Positions 1-6,768 are shown, counted from the stretch's first letter. The stretch: 7,528 nt of DNA from JAZNOQ01 sp045589215 (GCA_045589215.1 JAZNOQ010000164.1:1-7528), one strand, 5' to 3'. Numbers and translations: made by a program. Notes: generated from the sequence alone by a model not told the origin.

Positions 1-521
1 ATCATCGCGGCGACCGCGGGAGAGACCTCGATCACAACGTCGTCGGACTTCGACACGTTGTTTTCGTAGAGCTTCTGCACGGCGTCGATCACGGTCGCGA
101 TGATCGTGCTTTCGTCGACGGTGTCTTCAACGACGTTGCCCGCCTCCTCGTAAAGACCGAACACGTACTTGTCCGCGGTGTTTGCGAGCGCGGATGCGGC
201 GAGGTGCATCGCCTCCTGCATCAGCTTCGGCATCGACTGCGCGCGGTCGACGTCGTCGATCTGGAAATTGAAGTACTTCGCCTGATCGATGTCGAGCGTG
301 CGAACGCTGTCGGACAGGGTCTCGGGCGTGCCCATATCGGTGTTCTTCGTGTAGTCGGAGACCGTCACGTTGCCGACACCGACGATCTTGACGGCGTCGC
401 CCATCGACTTGATGTCGCCCTCGAATTCGCGGTTGCAGTGGCGTACCGCGATGTACTCCTTGTCAAGAGCTCTGTACAGATTTTCACTCCATACGGTGGG
501 GATAAAATTCGTAATTGCCAT
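1..521 (-). CDS. Major capsid protein, P22-coat-like, N-terminal part (partial at left edge)
   Basis: This is the first ~173 residues of a phage major capsid (coat) protein; the rest lies beyond position 1. The frame is open from ATG 519-521 to the edge and begins MAITNFIPTVWSENLYRALD, which I recognise as a common start of Clostridia prophage capsid proteins. Residues ~80-125 (FNFQIDDVDRAQ, then LANTADKYVFGLYEE) match in pattern the P22 coat segment ending in KLANNVELKVANM, so an HK97-fold subunit of the P22-coat type is likely. Hundreds of copies would form the icosahedral shell around the scaffold. A Shine-Dalgarno site GAAAGGA (531-537) lies 9 bases upstream of the ATG. It follows the scaffold gene after 54 AT-rich bases, the usual scaffold-capsid order. 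The family call is from memory of sequence pattern, not a search. It has no obvious frameshift in the visible part. Confidence 0.87.
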   Translation of the reverse strand, partial: MAITNFIPTVWSENLYRALDKEYIAVRHCNREFEGDIKSMGDAVKIVGVGNVTVSDYTKNTDMGTPETLSDSVRTLDIDQAKYFNFQIDDVDRAQSMPKLMQEAMHLAASALANTADKYVFGLYEEAGNVVEDTVDESTIIATVIDAVQKLYENNVSKSDDVVIEVSPAVAAM

Positions 522-575
522 AATTATTTTTCCTTTCGTTGTTTGGTTTTATTTCGGAAGCATCGGCATTCCGTA
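522..575 (-). other. Scaffold-capsid intergenic spacer with weak hairpin
   Basis: This 54-base spacer is distinctly AT-rich compared with the flanking genes. It holds a 5-bp inverted repeat CGGAA (555-559) / TTCCG (569-573) with a 9-base loop, and then the capsid ribosome binding site (531-537). No T-run follows the hairpin, so it is not a clear terminator. It may act as an mRNA processing or stability element that lets capsid be made in excess, but that is only inference. Confidence 0.3.
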
Positions 576-1166
576 TTACTTCCACTTCTTCATTGAGCGC
601 ATGACGGCATCAAAGTCGGCACGCACCTCCTCGCGCGTCATGCGGCGTACCTCGTCGGGGGAATAAAAGCTCTCCTCCCCGCCCGTGATACCGCCTGCCG
701 ACCGCGCTCGGTTCGAGTTGTTTGCAGCCTCGGCGCGCTCCGCGAGACGCTGTCTCTTTCTTTCGTACAGCGCGTACGCCGCAGAGAGCGGCAGAGGCGA
801 TTCCCGCACCTCTGCGGGGATCTCCGAAAACGAAACGCTCGGGAAAAGCTCGAAAAACTCGTACAGCTCCTCGCGCGCTTTTTTTCGTTCATCCGCCTTC
901 TCCGTTACCGTCTCGGCGGATGCCGTCTCCGTCTCCGTCTCCCAAAGAGAAGCTCCAGAAGCATCTCGAGAAGTCTCGTCAGCCACCCGATCGCTCTCCA
1001 CGTATCGGGCGTCATCTCGGGTACACACTCCGTCCCCGTGCAATTCGCCGCCGCACACTCCTCCGTCACTCGGATCTCCGTCTCTGCATTCGTCATATCT
1101 CTCCTCCTCTTCCTTCCGCACGGGCTCTGCGGTGCTGTCCGCAGTCCCGATTTCATTTTCACACAT
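576..1166 (-). CDS. Phage head scaffolding protein
   Basis: A 196-residue, highly charged protein placed between portal and capsid, the classic scaffold position. Scaffolds direct coat assembly and leave or are degraded before DNA fills the head. The N-terminal ~95 residues are acidic, low-complexity and probably disordered, with an ETETET run encoded by three GTCTCC units on the plus strand (about 925-942). The middle has helical, Arg/Glu-rich stretches (ALYERKRQRLAERAEAANNS). The end, FYSPDEVRRMTREEVRADFD then MRSMKKWK, looks like a basic helix-turn-helix tail comparable to the coat-binding tail of P22 scaffold. I chose ATG 1164-1166 because GGAGGA (1174-1179) is 7 bases upstream. The in-frame ATG at 1170-1172 is only 1 base from that site. 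With this start the gene overlaps the portal stop by 8 bases, suggesting translational coupling. Length is short compared with P22 gp8 (303 aa). Function rests mainly on position and composition. Confidence 0.7.
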   Translation of the reverse strand: MCENEIGTADSTAEPVRKEEEERYDECRDGDPSDGGVCGGELHGDGVCTRDDARYVESDRVADETSRDASGASLWETETETASAETVTEKADERKKAREELYEFFELFPSVSFSEIPAEVRESPLPLSAAYALYERKRQRLAERAEAANNSNRARSAGGITGGEESFYSPDEVRRMTREEVRADFDAVMRSMKKWK

Positions 1167-2724
1167 TCGCATTTCCTCCGTTCTCCGCTTGCGCGGCCGC
1201 GAGACGCTCGATCAGCTCGTCCTTCCCCGAGATCGCCCCGTCGGGAATGCGGCGCAGATATTCCTCGGGCGTGATGAAGCCGCCGTCAAGCAGTCTGTCG
1301 AGCAGAGCCTGCCCCGCCGCCGCGGAGTATCGGCTCTTCTCCTGCGCCGAGACACGCGCCGAGAGGACGGCATCGCGAAGCTGTAGAAGCTCCTCCGCAG
1401 TCCGAACGGTGCTTCCGACCCTCGCGGGCAGGAGCCGCTCCTTCGGATAGTACGCGAGCATCATATCCGCCCAGATGTCCCCGAGATCCTCGAGGCACTG
1501 CAGAAATGCGGTTCGAACCTGACGGAGCGGGATCTGCGCGCTTTCCTGAAGCGCAAGGATCGCACTCGTGTTCGTCGCCTCGATGTCTCCGAGCGCCGCC
1601 TCGGTCGCTCCGCACAGCTCCTTCGTGTCCTCGATCGCACGGCGGATCAGCTCGGTAAAGCCGTCCTGCATCTCTCCGACACCGACGACGCTGACCGCGT
1701 CCGAGATGTTCCCGCCGCCCATCGCGGCGATCGCCTCTCCGACCTCGTTCGACCACTCGGGGATCTTCGACTTGTCGTAAATGACCTTCGAAAACGCCGT
1801 GTCCTGCATATGCTTCATCACCATCGCATAAGCGCGATTGATGAATTTCTGGTTCGGGAGAAGCCCCGTGATCGGGGAGGTGCCGTGGAAGCTGTTCTTC
1901 GTCGGCATCCAATTGAAATAGGCAACGGGATAGAGCCTCTGCCCCGTGTCAGCGCGGGCGATCACCGCGTCGCGCACCGATTTCTCGAAGTGAACCGTCC
2001 CGTTCTCCTTCCAGAAATAGAGGATGTAGGTCGCCTTTTCGTTTTCTTCCCCGGGAAGCTCCTCATTTGAAAGATCCCCCGCACCGCACTCCCACTCGCG
2101 GTCGGAGCGGATACGGCGCGCGTCGGTGTCGGACATCCCGTTCCGCATCGCCTCCTCGCGCAGCCCTCGGACGGTCGCTCTGCCCGACAGGATCACGTAT
2201 TCCTGCGACTGTAGGTCGGGGCGGTTCACGTCCGACACGAAGAGGTTCGTATTGTCGAAGGTCTCGGTCACAACGTCGCCCGTGAAGGGCTGTCCCGTGC
2301 GCTTTTCGGGATCCCAATAGCAGTAGAGGACCCCGTCGCCCGAGATCGCCGCATCGAGGAGAAGCCGATAGACGAGGCGGTCCATACGGTCATTCTCCCA
2401 TCTCGCCCCCGCCGCCTCGGTGAGCGCACTGAGTGCCTCTGCGACCGTTTCGCGCATCTCGCGCGTCCGGAAGGGCAGGCTTTCGTCGGTGTAGCCGATG
2501 CGGTACTCCGCACGCGCCACCGAGCCGATGAGATAGTCGATCACGCGCCGTATCACGTTGAATACGGGCTTCGGAAGCTCTACGCCTTGGCTTCCGTGCC
2601 ATTGATCCCCGCGGTAAAAGCGCTCGTTTTCGCGCACACGGGTATAAAGTCCGATCCTTTCCTTGTACTCCTTGCCCGCCTCGTACTGCCGCCAGGCGTG
2701 AGACAGGCTTCTGTTTTTGTTCAT
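1159..2724 (-). CDS. Phage portal protein
   Basis: A 521-residue portal protein. Twelve copies normally form the ring at one capsid vertex through which DNA enters, and the ring docks the terminase and later the tail. The N-terminus carries WRQYEAGKEYKERIGLY and then FYRGDQW (residues 36-42), followed by LPKPVFNVIRRVIDYLIGSV, a pattern typical of P22-like and Bacillota portals. The middle has YPVAYFNWMPTKNSFHGTSP and GLLPNQKFINRAYAMVMKH, matching the portal stem/clip region where the chain passes through the channel. The C-terminal ~100 residues are helical and charged. It is shorter than P22 gp1 (725 aa) but usual for Gram-positive phages. The start ATG is fixed by an in-frame TAA six bases upstream. 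The Shine-Dalgarno GGAG (2738-2741) is 13 bases away, longer than normal. It lies 23 bases after the propeller-like gene and overlaps the scaffold start. There is no sign of disruption. Confidence 0.9.
   Translation of the reverse strand: MNKNRSLSHAWRQYEAGKEYKERIGLYTRVRENERFYRGDQWHGSQGVELPKPVFNVIRRVIDYLIGSVARAEYRIGYTDESLPFRTREMRETVAEALSALTEAAGARWENDRMDRLVYRLLLDAAISGDGVLYCYWDPEKRTGQPFTGDVVTETFDNTNLFVSDVNRPDLQSQEYVILSGRATVRGLREEAMRNGMSDTDARRIRSDREWECGAGDLSNEELPGEENEKATYILYFWKENGTVHFEKSVRDAVIARADTGQRLYPVAYFNWMPTKNSFHGTSPITGLLPNQKFINRAYAMVMKHMQDTAFSKVIYDKSKIPEWSNEVGEAIAAMGGGNISDAVSVVGVGEMQDGFTELIRRAIEDTKELCGATEAALGDIEATNTSAILALQESAQIPLRQVRTAFLQCLEDLGDIWADMMLAYYPKERLLPARVGSTVRTAEELLQLRDAVLSARVSAQEKSRYSAAAGQALLDRLLDGGFITPEEYLRRIPDGAISGKDELIERLAAAQAENGGNANV
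1174..1179 (-). promoter_or_regulatory. Shine-Dalgarno site deciding scaffold start
   Basis: GGAGGA reads on the minus strand inside the last codons of the portal gene. It is 7 bases from ATG 1166 and 1 base from ATG 1172, so the inner ATG is the better start. Confidence 0.65.
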
Positions 2725-2747
2725 CGGATGTTAGGTTCTCCTTTTCG

Positions 2748-4469
2748 TTATTTTCGCGCGGTGAGCGTGATCCCCACAAGGGTGGGGCTCGACGTACCGT
2801 CCGCTTCGAGGGATACGCGGAGATAGCGGAACCGCCCGACCGCCGCGCGTCGGTCGTAAAGGTTCGGGGTCTCCCCGCTCTTTCCGAAGAGATCGAAGGC
2901 GGCACAGTGCCCCCGTTCTCCCTCGAGACGCACCGTGATCCGCCCGTCATCGGGGTCTCCCGTGAAGGAAAAGCCGAGAAGATGCTTCGTCCGCTCGGGA
3001 TGCCCGAAATCGATCCAGGCACTGCGGTAAAACGCCGCGATCTCCCGTTCTCCGCAGTCTTTTTTCAGCGTGTCGCGGAAGGCGTAAAGCTCCTCACGAA
3101 GAAGAAGCATCGGCGCGCCGCCCGACCGAACGAAGCGGTCTACGGGTACCCCCTCGAAGGTGTAAAAGCCCTCCGTCACGGTGTTGTAGATCAGCACGCG
3201 CCCGTCCGCATCATCCGCCCGCGCGATCCATAGCTCGGACAGGTCTCCGTAGTAACACATAAGAACAGTCCCCTCCCGCATTTCTGCAGTCAAAGCCGCT
3301 ACGGGGGCGGACAATACCTCCGCACTGCACTCCCTCTGCGTCGAACTGCGCGCAGTCCATTTCCAAAGCTTGCCGCCGAAATAGGTCACGGGTGAATTTC
3401 CGCACAGCGCGGCACAGTCCTTCTTGTCGCATCCGACCGTCGAATGCACGGGCGTTACGAGAAGCTCGGTGCTTTCCGAGCAATCCGCCGCCCACGCGCC
3501 CGAGGCGGTAAAGAGGAGCAGGCGGTCAAAGTATCGGCAGACCGCCGTCAGGGGCGCATCCACGCGGTAATCCTCCGCGCCGATCGGGAAATAGAGCGCA
3601 CCGCCCCCGCCGCCGCCCCATTCGTCCGAAAGCGCGGCATCCGACAGGGAGACGGGGCTCGATACACAGAACGCGCTCCCATCCGTGCCGTCCCACGTGA
3701 TGAGACGGTTGTCGCGCGCACCGCCGTATGCGATCGCACGCCGACAGGAGGATACCTCCCCCCGTCTGTCCTTCACGTCAAGCGTGACGACAAGCTCGAT
3801 CTCGCTCGCCGCGATGAAGCCCTCCGCCATACACGCGCCCCCCGTCGCGAGAAGCTCAACGTCGGTCTTTGCCACTTCAACGCCGTCGAGAAAGACGCGG
3901 TGGATCGAAACGACCCGCCTGCCGAAGTAGACCGTATCGCGCTTTTGGGTATTCTTAAAATGAAAGCGCACACGGGGCGTGAGCAGATTCTCCGCTTCGT
4001 AGACCTCGCCGCGGAGAAGCGGATCCCAATTCCTTGCGTAAAGCGGGATGTAGCCCTCGGGGGGCGTAAAAACGCCATCCGTGAGGACGTAAATATCGTC
4101 GCCGTCGAGGAGCCACAGCCGCCCCGCAAATTCAGAGAACGCGGCATCCCCTGTAAGGGTCGCGACCTTCCCCGCATAGACGTAGCCGTACTCGTCGTCG
4201 TCGCTCTGTCGGAAGACCGTCGAGCCCGAGAGGAAGTAAAGGACCTCCTCGCCGCTAAGGTATCCCGCATACACCGCACGCGGAGCCTTCGGCATCGTAA
4301 GGATGCTCTCGTATCCGCATCTTTTCCGTAGGGAGCCGTCCGCATCGGGTCTGAAATTGACCATTCGCTCGGCAGAATGCGTACCGCCGAGACGCCGTGC
4401 GGTGTCGAGACACGGAAAGCCGTCAAAGACCGCCGACAGGAACGCGCCCCCTTCCCTTTTCTTTGTCAT
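2748..4469 (-). CDS. Beta-propeller-like phage protein, possibly DNA-stabilisation / tail-hub (P22 gp10 or T7 gp12 type)
   Basis: A 573-residue protein, Gly-, Asp- and aromatic-rich with many short beta-strand-like repeats (for example LSGEEVLYFLSGSTVF, FAGRLWLLDGDDIYVLTDGVF, YFDRLLLFTASGAWAAD, YFGGKLWKW, LIYNTVTEGFYTFEGV), as in a beta-propeller. Near the N-terminus NFRPDADGSLRKRCGY (38-53) resembles the opening of P22 gp10-type stabilisation and T7 gp12-type nozzle proteins. The last ~80 residues (AWIDFGHPERTKHLLGFSF, then GRFRYLRVSL) form a beta-sandwich-like end common in phage propeller proteins. Such proteins close the portal channel and join it to a short tail. About 14 cysteines is high. 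I chose ATG 4467-4469 because AAGGAG (4477-4482) is 7 bases upstream. A longer reading from 4529 overlaps the terminase gene and has no such site. It sits between terminase and portal, not after the capsid as in P22. Phage origin is firm; the exact role is inferred. Confidence 0.6.
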   Translation of the reverse strand: MTKKREGGAFLSAVFDGFPCLDTARRLGGTHSAERMVNFRPDADGSLRKRCGYESILTMPKAPRAVYAGYLSGEEVLYFLSGSTVFRQSDDDEYGYVYAGKVATLTGDAAFSEFAGRLWLLDGDDIYVLTDGVFTPPEGYIPLYARNWDPLLRGEVYEAENLLTPRVRFHFKNTQKRDTVYFGRRVVSIHRVFLDGVEVAKTDVELLATGGACMAEGFIAASEIELVVTLDVKDRRGEVSSCRRAIAYGGARDNRLITWDGTDGSAFCVSSPVSLSDAALSDEWGGGGGGALYFPIGAEDYRVDAPLTAVCRYFDRLLLFTASGAWAADCSESTELLVTPVHSTVGCDKKDCAALCGNSPVTYFGGKLWKWTARSSTQRECSAEVLSAPVAALTAEMREGTVLMCYYGDLSELWIARADDADGRVLIYNTVTEGFYTFEGVPVDRFVRSGGAPMLLLREELYAFRDTLKKDCGEREIAAFYRSAWIDFGHPERTKHLLGFSFTGDPDDGRITVRLEGERGHCAAFDLFGKSGETPNLYDRRAAVGRFRYLRVSLEADGTSSPTLVGITLTARK

Positions 4470-4476
4470 TCGTTTT

Positions 4477-4482
4477 CTCCTT
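4477..4482 (-). promoter_or_regulatory. Shine-Dalgarno site deciding start of the propeller-like gene
   Basis: AAGGAG on the minus strand, 7 bases before ATG 4469. It lies in the 31-base gap after the terminase stop and supports the shorter reading frame. Confidence 0.7.
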
Positions 4483-4500
4483 TTTCTTCGTGTTTCTTTG

Positions 4501-5874
4501 TTAACCGTAAAAATATCGGTCCTCCGCACGCCGTCCGAAGGAGAACGGGAGCGGATCGTCGCGTTCTGCGGGCGGTGAAACGCGGCTCATCACGCCGTAG
4601 CGGAGTGCCTCGGGCGCGTGCGTCACCGCGTGCGGCTCGTTTGACGCGTCCTCGGAGCGATCTCTGTCATAGAGAAGGAGGGGCAGACAGCGGATCAGCT
4701 CGCGGCACTCACTTGAAATGAGAAGGCGGGGCTTTTCCTCGCCCTCCCTCCCGCCGTGCGGGGGCGGCGCGAGATATTCCCGCAAGAGCCGCCAACCGGG
4801 GATGCGCCTGTCATCTGCGGGGAGCATCGGAGGCATCCCGCGCTCCCTTTGCATAATTTCAAAGCCGCTCCGCCCGCTGTCCTGACGGCGGTTCCAGAGG
4901 TCGGGCGACGCGACCGCGTAATCGACGCGCTCTCCCCCGATCATATCCGCGACCGCACGCGCCGCCTCGGAGAGGATCAGCCCCGACCTGCAAGTCTCAC
5001 GCGTGACGTAGAGACGTCCGTCCCTGTCAACGCCGATGAGAAGTGCCGCGAGCATATCGAAGCCGTAGTCAAACGCGACGAAGCGGCGAAGCCCATACGG
5101 GATCTCGGACGGGGAAATCACGTGCCGCTTTTCGTCAAACTCGGGAAAGAACTGCCCGTCGAATACGTCCCAACGCCCGTAAAGCCAGGCGTCGCGCATC
5201 CGTGGGGGCAGGCTTTCGAGCATTTTGACGTATGCCTTGTCCTTCGAGAGAAGCGCGTCGTTGTCGTACACGCTCGCGGGGATGAACCTGTAATCGTCGG
5301 GGTCCTCCCCATCCCTATAGTCGCGGTCGATGAAGAGCCGCTTCACCCATGCGTGTCCTATCCCGCCCGGATTGCACGTGAGATACATTCGCCTCGGACA
5401 GTCGAGCGTTCCGCGCAGACAGGCCTTGAAAATTGAAAATCTGAATTCGCTCAGCTGCGTTGCCTCGTCGATCGCGATCACGTCGTATTCCTGCCCTTGG
5501 TAGCGAAGTGCGTCTCCGTCATCCGCACAGTACCCAAGCTCGACCGTGCTTCCGTTCTCGAAGCACAGCCGTTTCGAGCCCTCGTGATAGGTAACCAGGG
5601 CACCGTATTCCCTCAAAAAGGGCAACAGATGGTTACCTCTCAGTTCAGGATAGCTCCGTCTGACCAGCAGACAGCGAATTCCCGGATATACGAGACAAAG
5701 TCCGCACAGCTTCCTGCGAAGCGCCCACGATTTTCCACCGCCGCGAGCGCCGCCGTAAGCCGTAAAGCGGCTGTCCGACCGAAAGAATTCCTTCTGCCGT
5801 TCATTCGGCACGCCGGGGATCACGATCCTTTCCCGACCGCCCGTCTCCCCCATTTCGTATAGTTGCTTTTTCAT
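4501..5874 (-). CDS. terL: Terminase large subunit (packaging ATPase and nuclease)
   Basis: A 457-residue TerL, the motor that cuts concatemeric phage DNA and pumps it through the portal. Visible motifs: Walker A GGARGGGKS (41-49), Walker B VIAIDEA (132-138) with catalytic Glu137, and coupling motif C TCNPGG (166-171). The linker LYGRWDVFDGQFFPEF (231-246) precedes an RNase H-like nuclease domain with FDYG (Asp269), SPDLW (Asp325) and HAPEALRYG (Glu422 at the place usually held by Asp). All three acidic positions are thus filled, and the protein looks active. Length is normal for the family. The start is uncertain: ATG 5872-5874 lies 4 bases after the preceding stop and is preceded by GGTGAGGGA. 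TTG 5910 or ATG 5904 would add about 10-12 residues and overlap the upstream gene but lack a clear binding site. Translational coupling to the upstream gene is likely. Confidence 0.95.
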   Translation of the reverse strand: MKKQLYEMGETGGRERIVIPGVPNERQKEFFRSDSRFTAYGGARGGGKSWALRRKLCGLCLVYPGIRCLLVRRSYPELRGNHLLPFLREYGALVTYHEGSKRLCFENGSTVELGYCADDGDALRYQGQEYDVIAIDEATQLSEFRFSIFKACLRGTLDCPRRMYLTCNPGGIGHAWVKRLFIDRDYRDGEDPDDYRFIPASVYDNDALLSKDKAYVKMLESLPPRMRDAWLYGRWDVFDGQFFPEFDEKRHVISPSEIPYGLRRFVAFDYGFDMLAALLIGVDRDGRLYVTRETCRSGLILSEAARAVADMIGGERVDYAVASPDLWNRRQDSGRSGFEIMQRERGMPPMLPADDRRIPGWRLLREYLAPPPHGGREGEEKPRLLISSECRELIRCLPLLLYDRDRSEDASNEPHAVTHAPEALRYGVMSRVSPPAERDDPLPFSFGRRAEDRYFYG

Positions 5875-5878
5875 TCCC

Positions 5879-6388
5879 TCACCGCCCGTCCGAAAGGATG
5901 TCATGCTCAAAGGTCACGAGAAGTCCGCCGCGCTCGGGCTTTTCCTCGGTCGGCTTCCCCTCTCCCCCGTCGATGCCGAGGAAGCATTTGAAGTAGAAGC
6001 CAAGCATCGACGCGGGCAGATCGGAGTTGAGCGCCTCGTCCTCAAAGACCGCACGCATTCTGCCGACCTCGGTCGGGAATTCGCGTTCGAGCCGCAGGTA
6101 GGCGTCGCGCGAGATCCCGAAAAAGCGGCAGAAGCCCGCAGGATTTGGGAGCGCGCACCGTTCCTTTTTGGGGGAACGCTTCGCCTTCGCCGATGCCGCA
6201 GCGTCCTCGCCTCCCTCCCCGTCCCGGTCACACGAGCCGCGCCCGCAGGACGAAAGGTACTGTTCAAGAAGCGTCATCATATTCCCCTCCCTGAATTCCC
6301 GTCGGATCTCGCGGTAGCGTCTTTCGTGAAGCCTCTCTGCACGCGTCCGCGTGCGCTCCCTCCTCGTCTCCTTCTCCCCGTCCCTCAT
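5879..6388 (-). CDS. terS: Probable terminase small subunit
   Basis: A 169-residue protein directly upstream of terL, the usual place of the small subunit that binds the packaging start site and regulates TerL. The segment NPAGFCRFFGISRDAYLRLE (82-101) looks like a helix-turn-helix, followed by a charged helical part (FEDEALNSDLPASMLGFYFKCF) as in P22-gp3-like small subunits. Residues 1-36 are extremely Arg/Glu-rich and use AGG codons more than the neighbours. The start is open: ATG 6386-6388 has GGAAGG 8 bases upstream. The double ATG at 6280 and 6277 (residues 37 and 38) has a stronger GGGAGG 5 or 8 bases upstream, giving ~132 residues and starting MTLLEQYL. I give the longer form because the proposed operon promoter would cover it. 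Family assignment is from position and a visible HTH-like segment, so moderate confidence. Confidence 0.65.
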   Translation of the reverse strand: MRDGEKETRRERTRTRAERLHERRYREIRREFREGNMMTLLEQYLSSCGRGSCDRDGEGGEDAAASAKAKRSPKKERCALPNPAGFCRFFGISRDAYLRLEREFPTEVGRMRAVFEDEALNSDLPASMLGFYFKCFLGIDGGEGKPTEEKPERGGLLVTFEHDILSDGR

Positions 6389-6448
6389 TCCTTCATCCTT
6401 CCTTCGCGTTTGTACTTTCGAAGGATGCTCTCGCCTCCTTCTGTCCGT

Positions 6449-6477
6449 ATTATAGCAGAGAAGTCTGTCTCATACCG
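6449..6477 (-). promoter_or_regulatory. Candidate promoter of the packaging operon
   Basis: On the minus strand a perfect TATAAT (6449-6454) lies about 60 bases before the terS ATG, with a predicted start near 6442. At 17 bases upstream the -35 hexamer (6472-6477) reads CGGTAT, a poor match to TTGACA. A good -10 with a poor -35, overlapped by phased repeats, is typical of an activator-dependent promoter. Activity is inferred. Confidence 0.5.
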
Positions 6478-6502
6478 TCTCACCCTTTCTCACTTTGTCT
6501 CA
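6467..6502 (-). repeat. Four 10-bp-phased direct repeats, putative operator array
   Basis: On the minus strand TGAGAC, TGAGAC, TGAGAA and TGAGAC end at 6467, 6477, 6487 and 6497, each exactly 10 bases apart (plus-strand GTCTCA, GTCTCA, TTCTCA, GTCTCA). The four unit spacers differ (ACAAAG-like tails vary), so only the hexamer is conserved, as in binding sites. Ten bases is close to one helical turn, so all copies face the same side of DNA. They overlap and lie upstream of the -35 place of the minus-strand promoter. Confidence 0.65.
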
Positions 6503-6509
6503 TTAACAG

Positions 6510-6522
6510 AAAAAATTTTTTT
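6510..6522. promoter_or_regulatory. A6T7 tract, possible UP element or DNA bend
   Basis: Six A followed by seven T in otherwise GC-rich DNA, 15 bases upstream of the plus-strand -35. It could contact the RNA polymerase alpha subunit or curve the DNA between the two promoters. No direct proof in sequence. Confidence 0.35.
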
Positions 6523-6537
6523 GCCGTTTTCCCCGCC

Positions 6538-6566
6538 TTGACAACCCCCCCGCAGGGTGCTATAAT
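6538..6566 (+). promoter_or_regulatory. Consensus sigma-A promoter toward the phosphopantetheinyl transferase gene
   Basis: TTGACA (6538-6543), a 17-base spacer, then TATAAT (6561-6566): both hexamers and the spacing match the sigma-70/sigma-A consensus exactly. The predicted start is near 6573, leaving a leader of about 210 bases before the coding start at 6782. It is divergent from the packaging operon promoter. Confidence 0.85.
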
Positions 6567-6574
6567 GGTGTTAT

Positions 6575-6605
6575 CATAGGGGAGAAATCGCAACAAACCC
6601 CTATG
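6575..6605 (+). promoter_or_regulatory. 8-bp inverted repeat just after the plus-strand start point
   Basis: CATAGGGG (6575-6582) and CCCCTATG (6598-6605) are perfect inverted copies around a 15-base loop. The repeat begins 8 bases after the -10 box, at the very 5' end of the predicted transcript. It could be a repressor operator or a 5' mRNA-stabilising hairpin; it has no T-run, so it is not an evident terminator. Confidence 0.5.
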
Positions 6606-6624
6606 GGGGCGACCATATCCCCGC

Positions 6625-6664
6625 GCCGTCATCCTGAGCGAAGGGATTTGCGAAGCAAAGCCCG
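6625..6664 (+). repeat. Dispersed repeat, copy 1 (40 bp exact)
   Basis: This stretch, which starts GCCGTCATCCTGAGCG and ends GCAAAGCCCG, is repeated without a mismatch at 7361-7400. The TCATCCTGAGCGAAG-type sequence is one I recall as a widespread short dispersed repeat in bacterial genomes. It lies in the leader of the phosphopantetheinyl transferase gene. Confidence 0.9.
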
Positions 6665-6679
6665 AAGTCGAACCCGTAG

Positions 6680-6699
6680 GGCGGGGACTTGCTCCCGCC
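6680..6699 (+). repeat. Short palindromic repeat (GGCGGG / CCCGCC)
   Basis: GGCGGG (6680-6685) and CCCGCC (6694-6699) form a hairpin with an 8-base loop. The surrounding GTAGGGCGGGGACTTGCTCC resembles a dispersed repeat type I know from gut Clostridia. It follows copy 1 of the 40-bp repeat by 15 bases. Confidence 0.55.
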
Positions 6700-6704
6700 G
6701 AATA

Positions 6705-6746
6705 CCCTCTCACCCGCTTCGCGGGAGCTCTCCCATAGGGAGAGCC
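6705..6746 (+). repeat. Double-hairpin dispersed repeat
   Basis: Two adjoining hairpins: CCCGC-TTC-GCGGG (6713-6725) and GCTCTCCC-ATA-GGGAGAGC (6727-6745). A CCCTCTCA lead-in and this paired structure resemble a CCCTCTCAGTC...CTCTCCC...GGGAGAGCC family that is abundant between genes of gut Clostridia (recalled, not searched). It ends 23 bases before the ribosome binding site of the next gene, so it is transcribed in that gene's leader. Confidence 0.6.
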
Positions 6747-6768
6747 TTCTACCCCCCCACAAAAAAAG

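Noticed and set aside
685..1450. Two plus-strand frames of over 230 codons
   Set aside because: Both are opposite the scaffold and portal genes, rich in Ser, Arg and Pro, with no recognisable motif; the minus-strand frames give coherent phage proteins.
3444..4331. Long plus-strand open frame of 295 codons
   Set aside because: It lies wholly opposite the propeller-like gene, has an Arg-rich, low-complexity composition typical of antisense frames in GC-rich DNA, and has no ribosome site or family pattern.
4470..4529. Upstream ATG for the propeller-like gene at 4529
   Set aside because: It would overlap terL by 29 bases and has no ribosome site, while ATG 4469 has AAGGAG at 7 bases.
6467..6502. 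The 10-bp repeats as a CRISPR array
   Set aside because: The conserved unit is 6 bases with 4-base gaps, far too small for CRISPR repeats and spacers.
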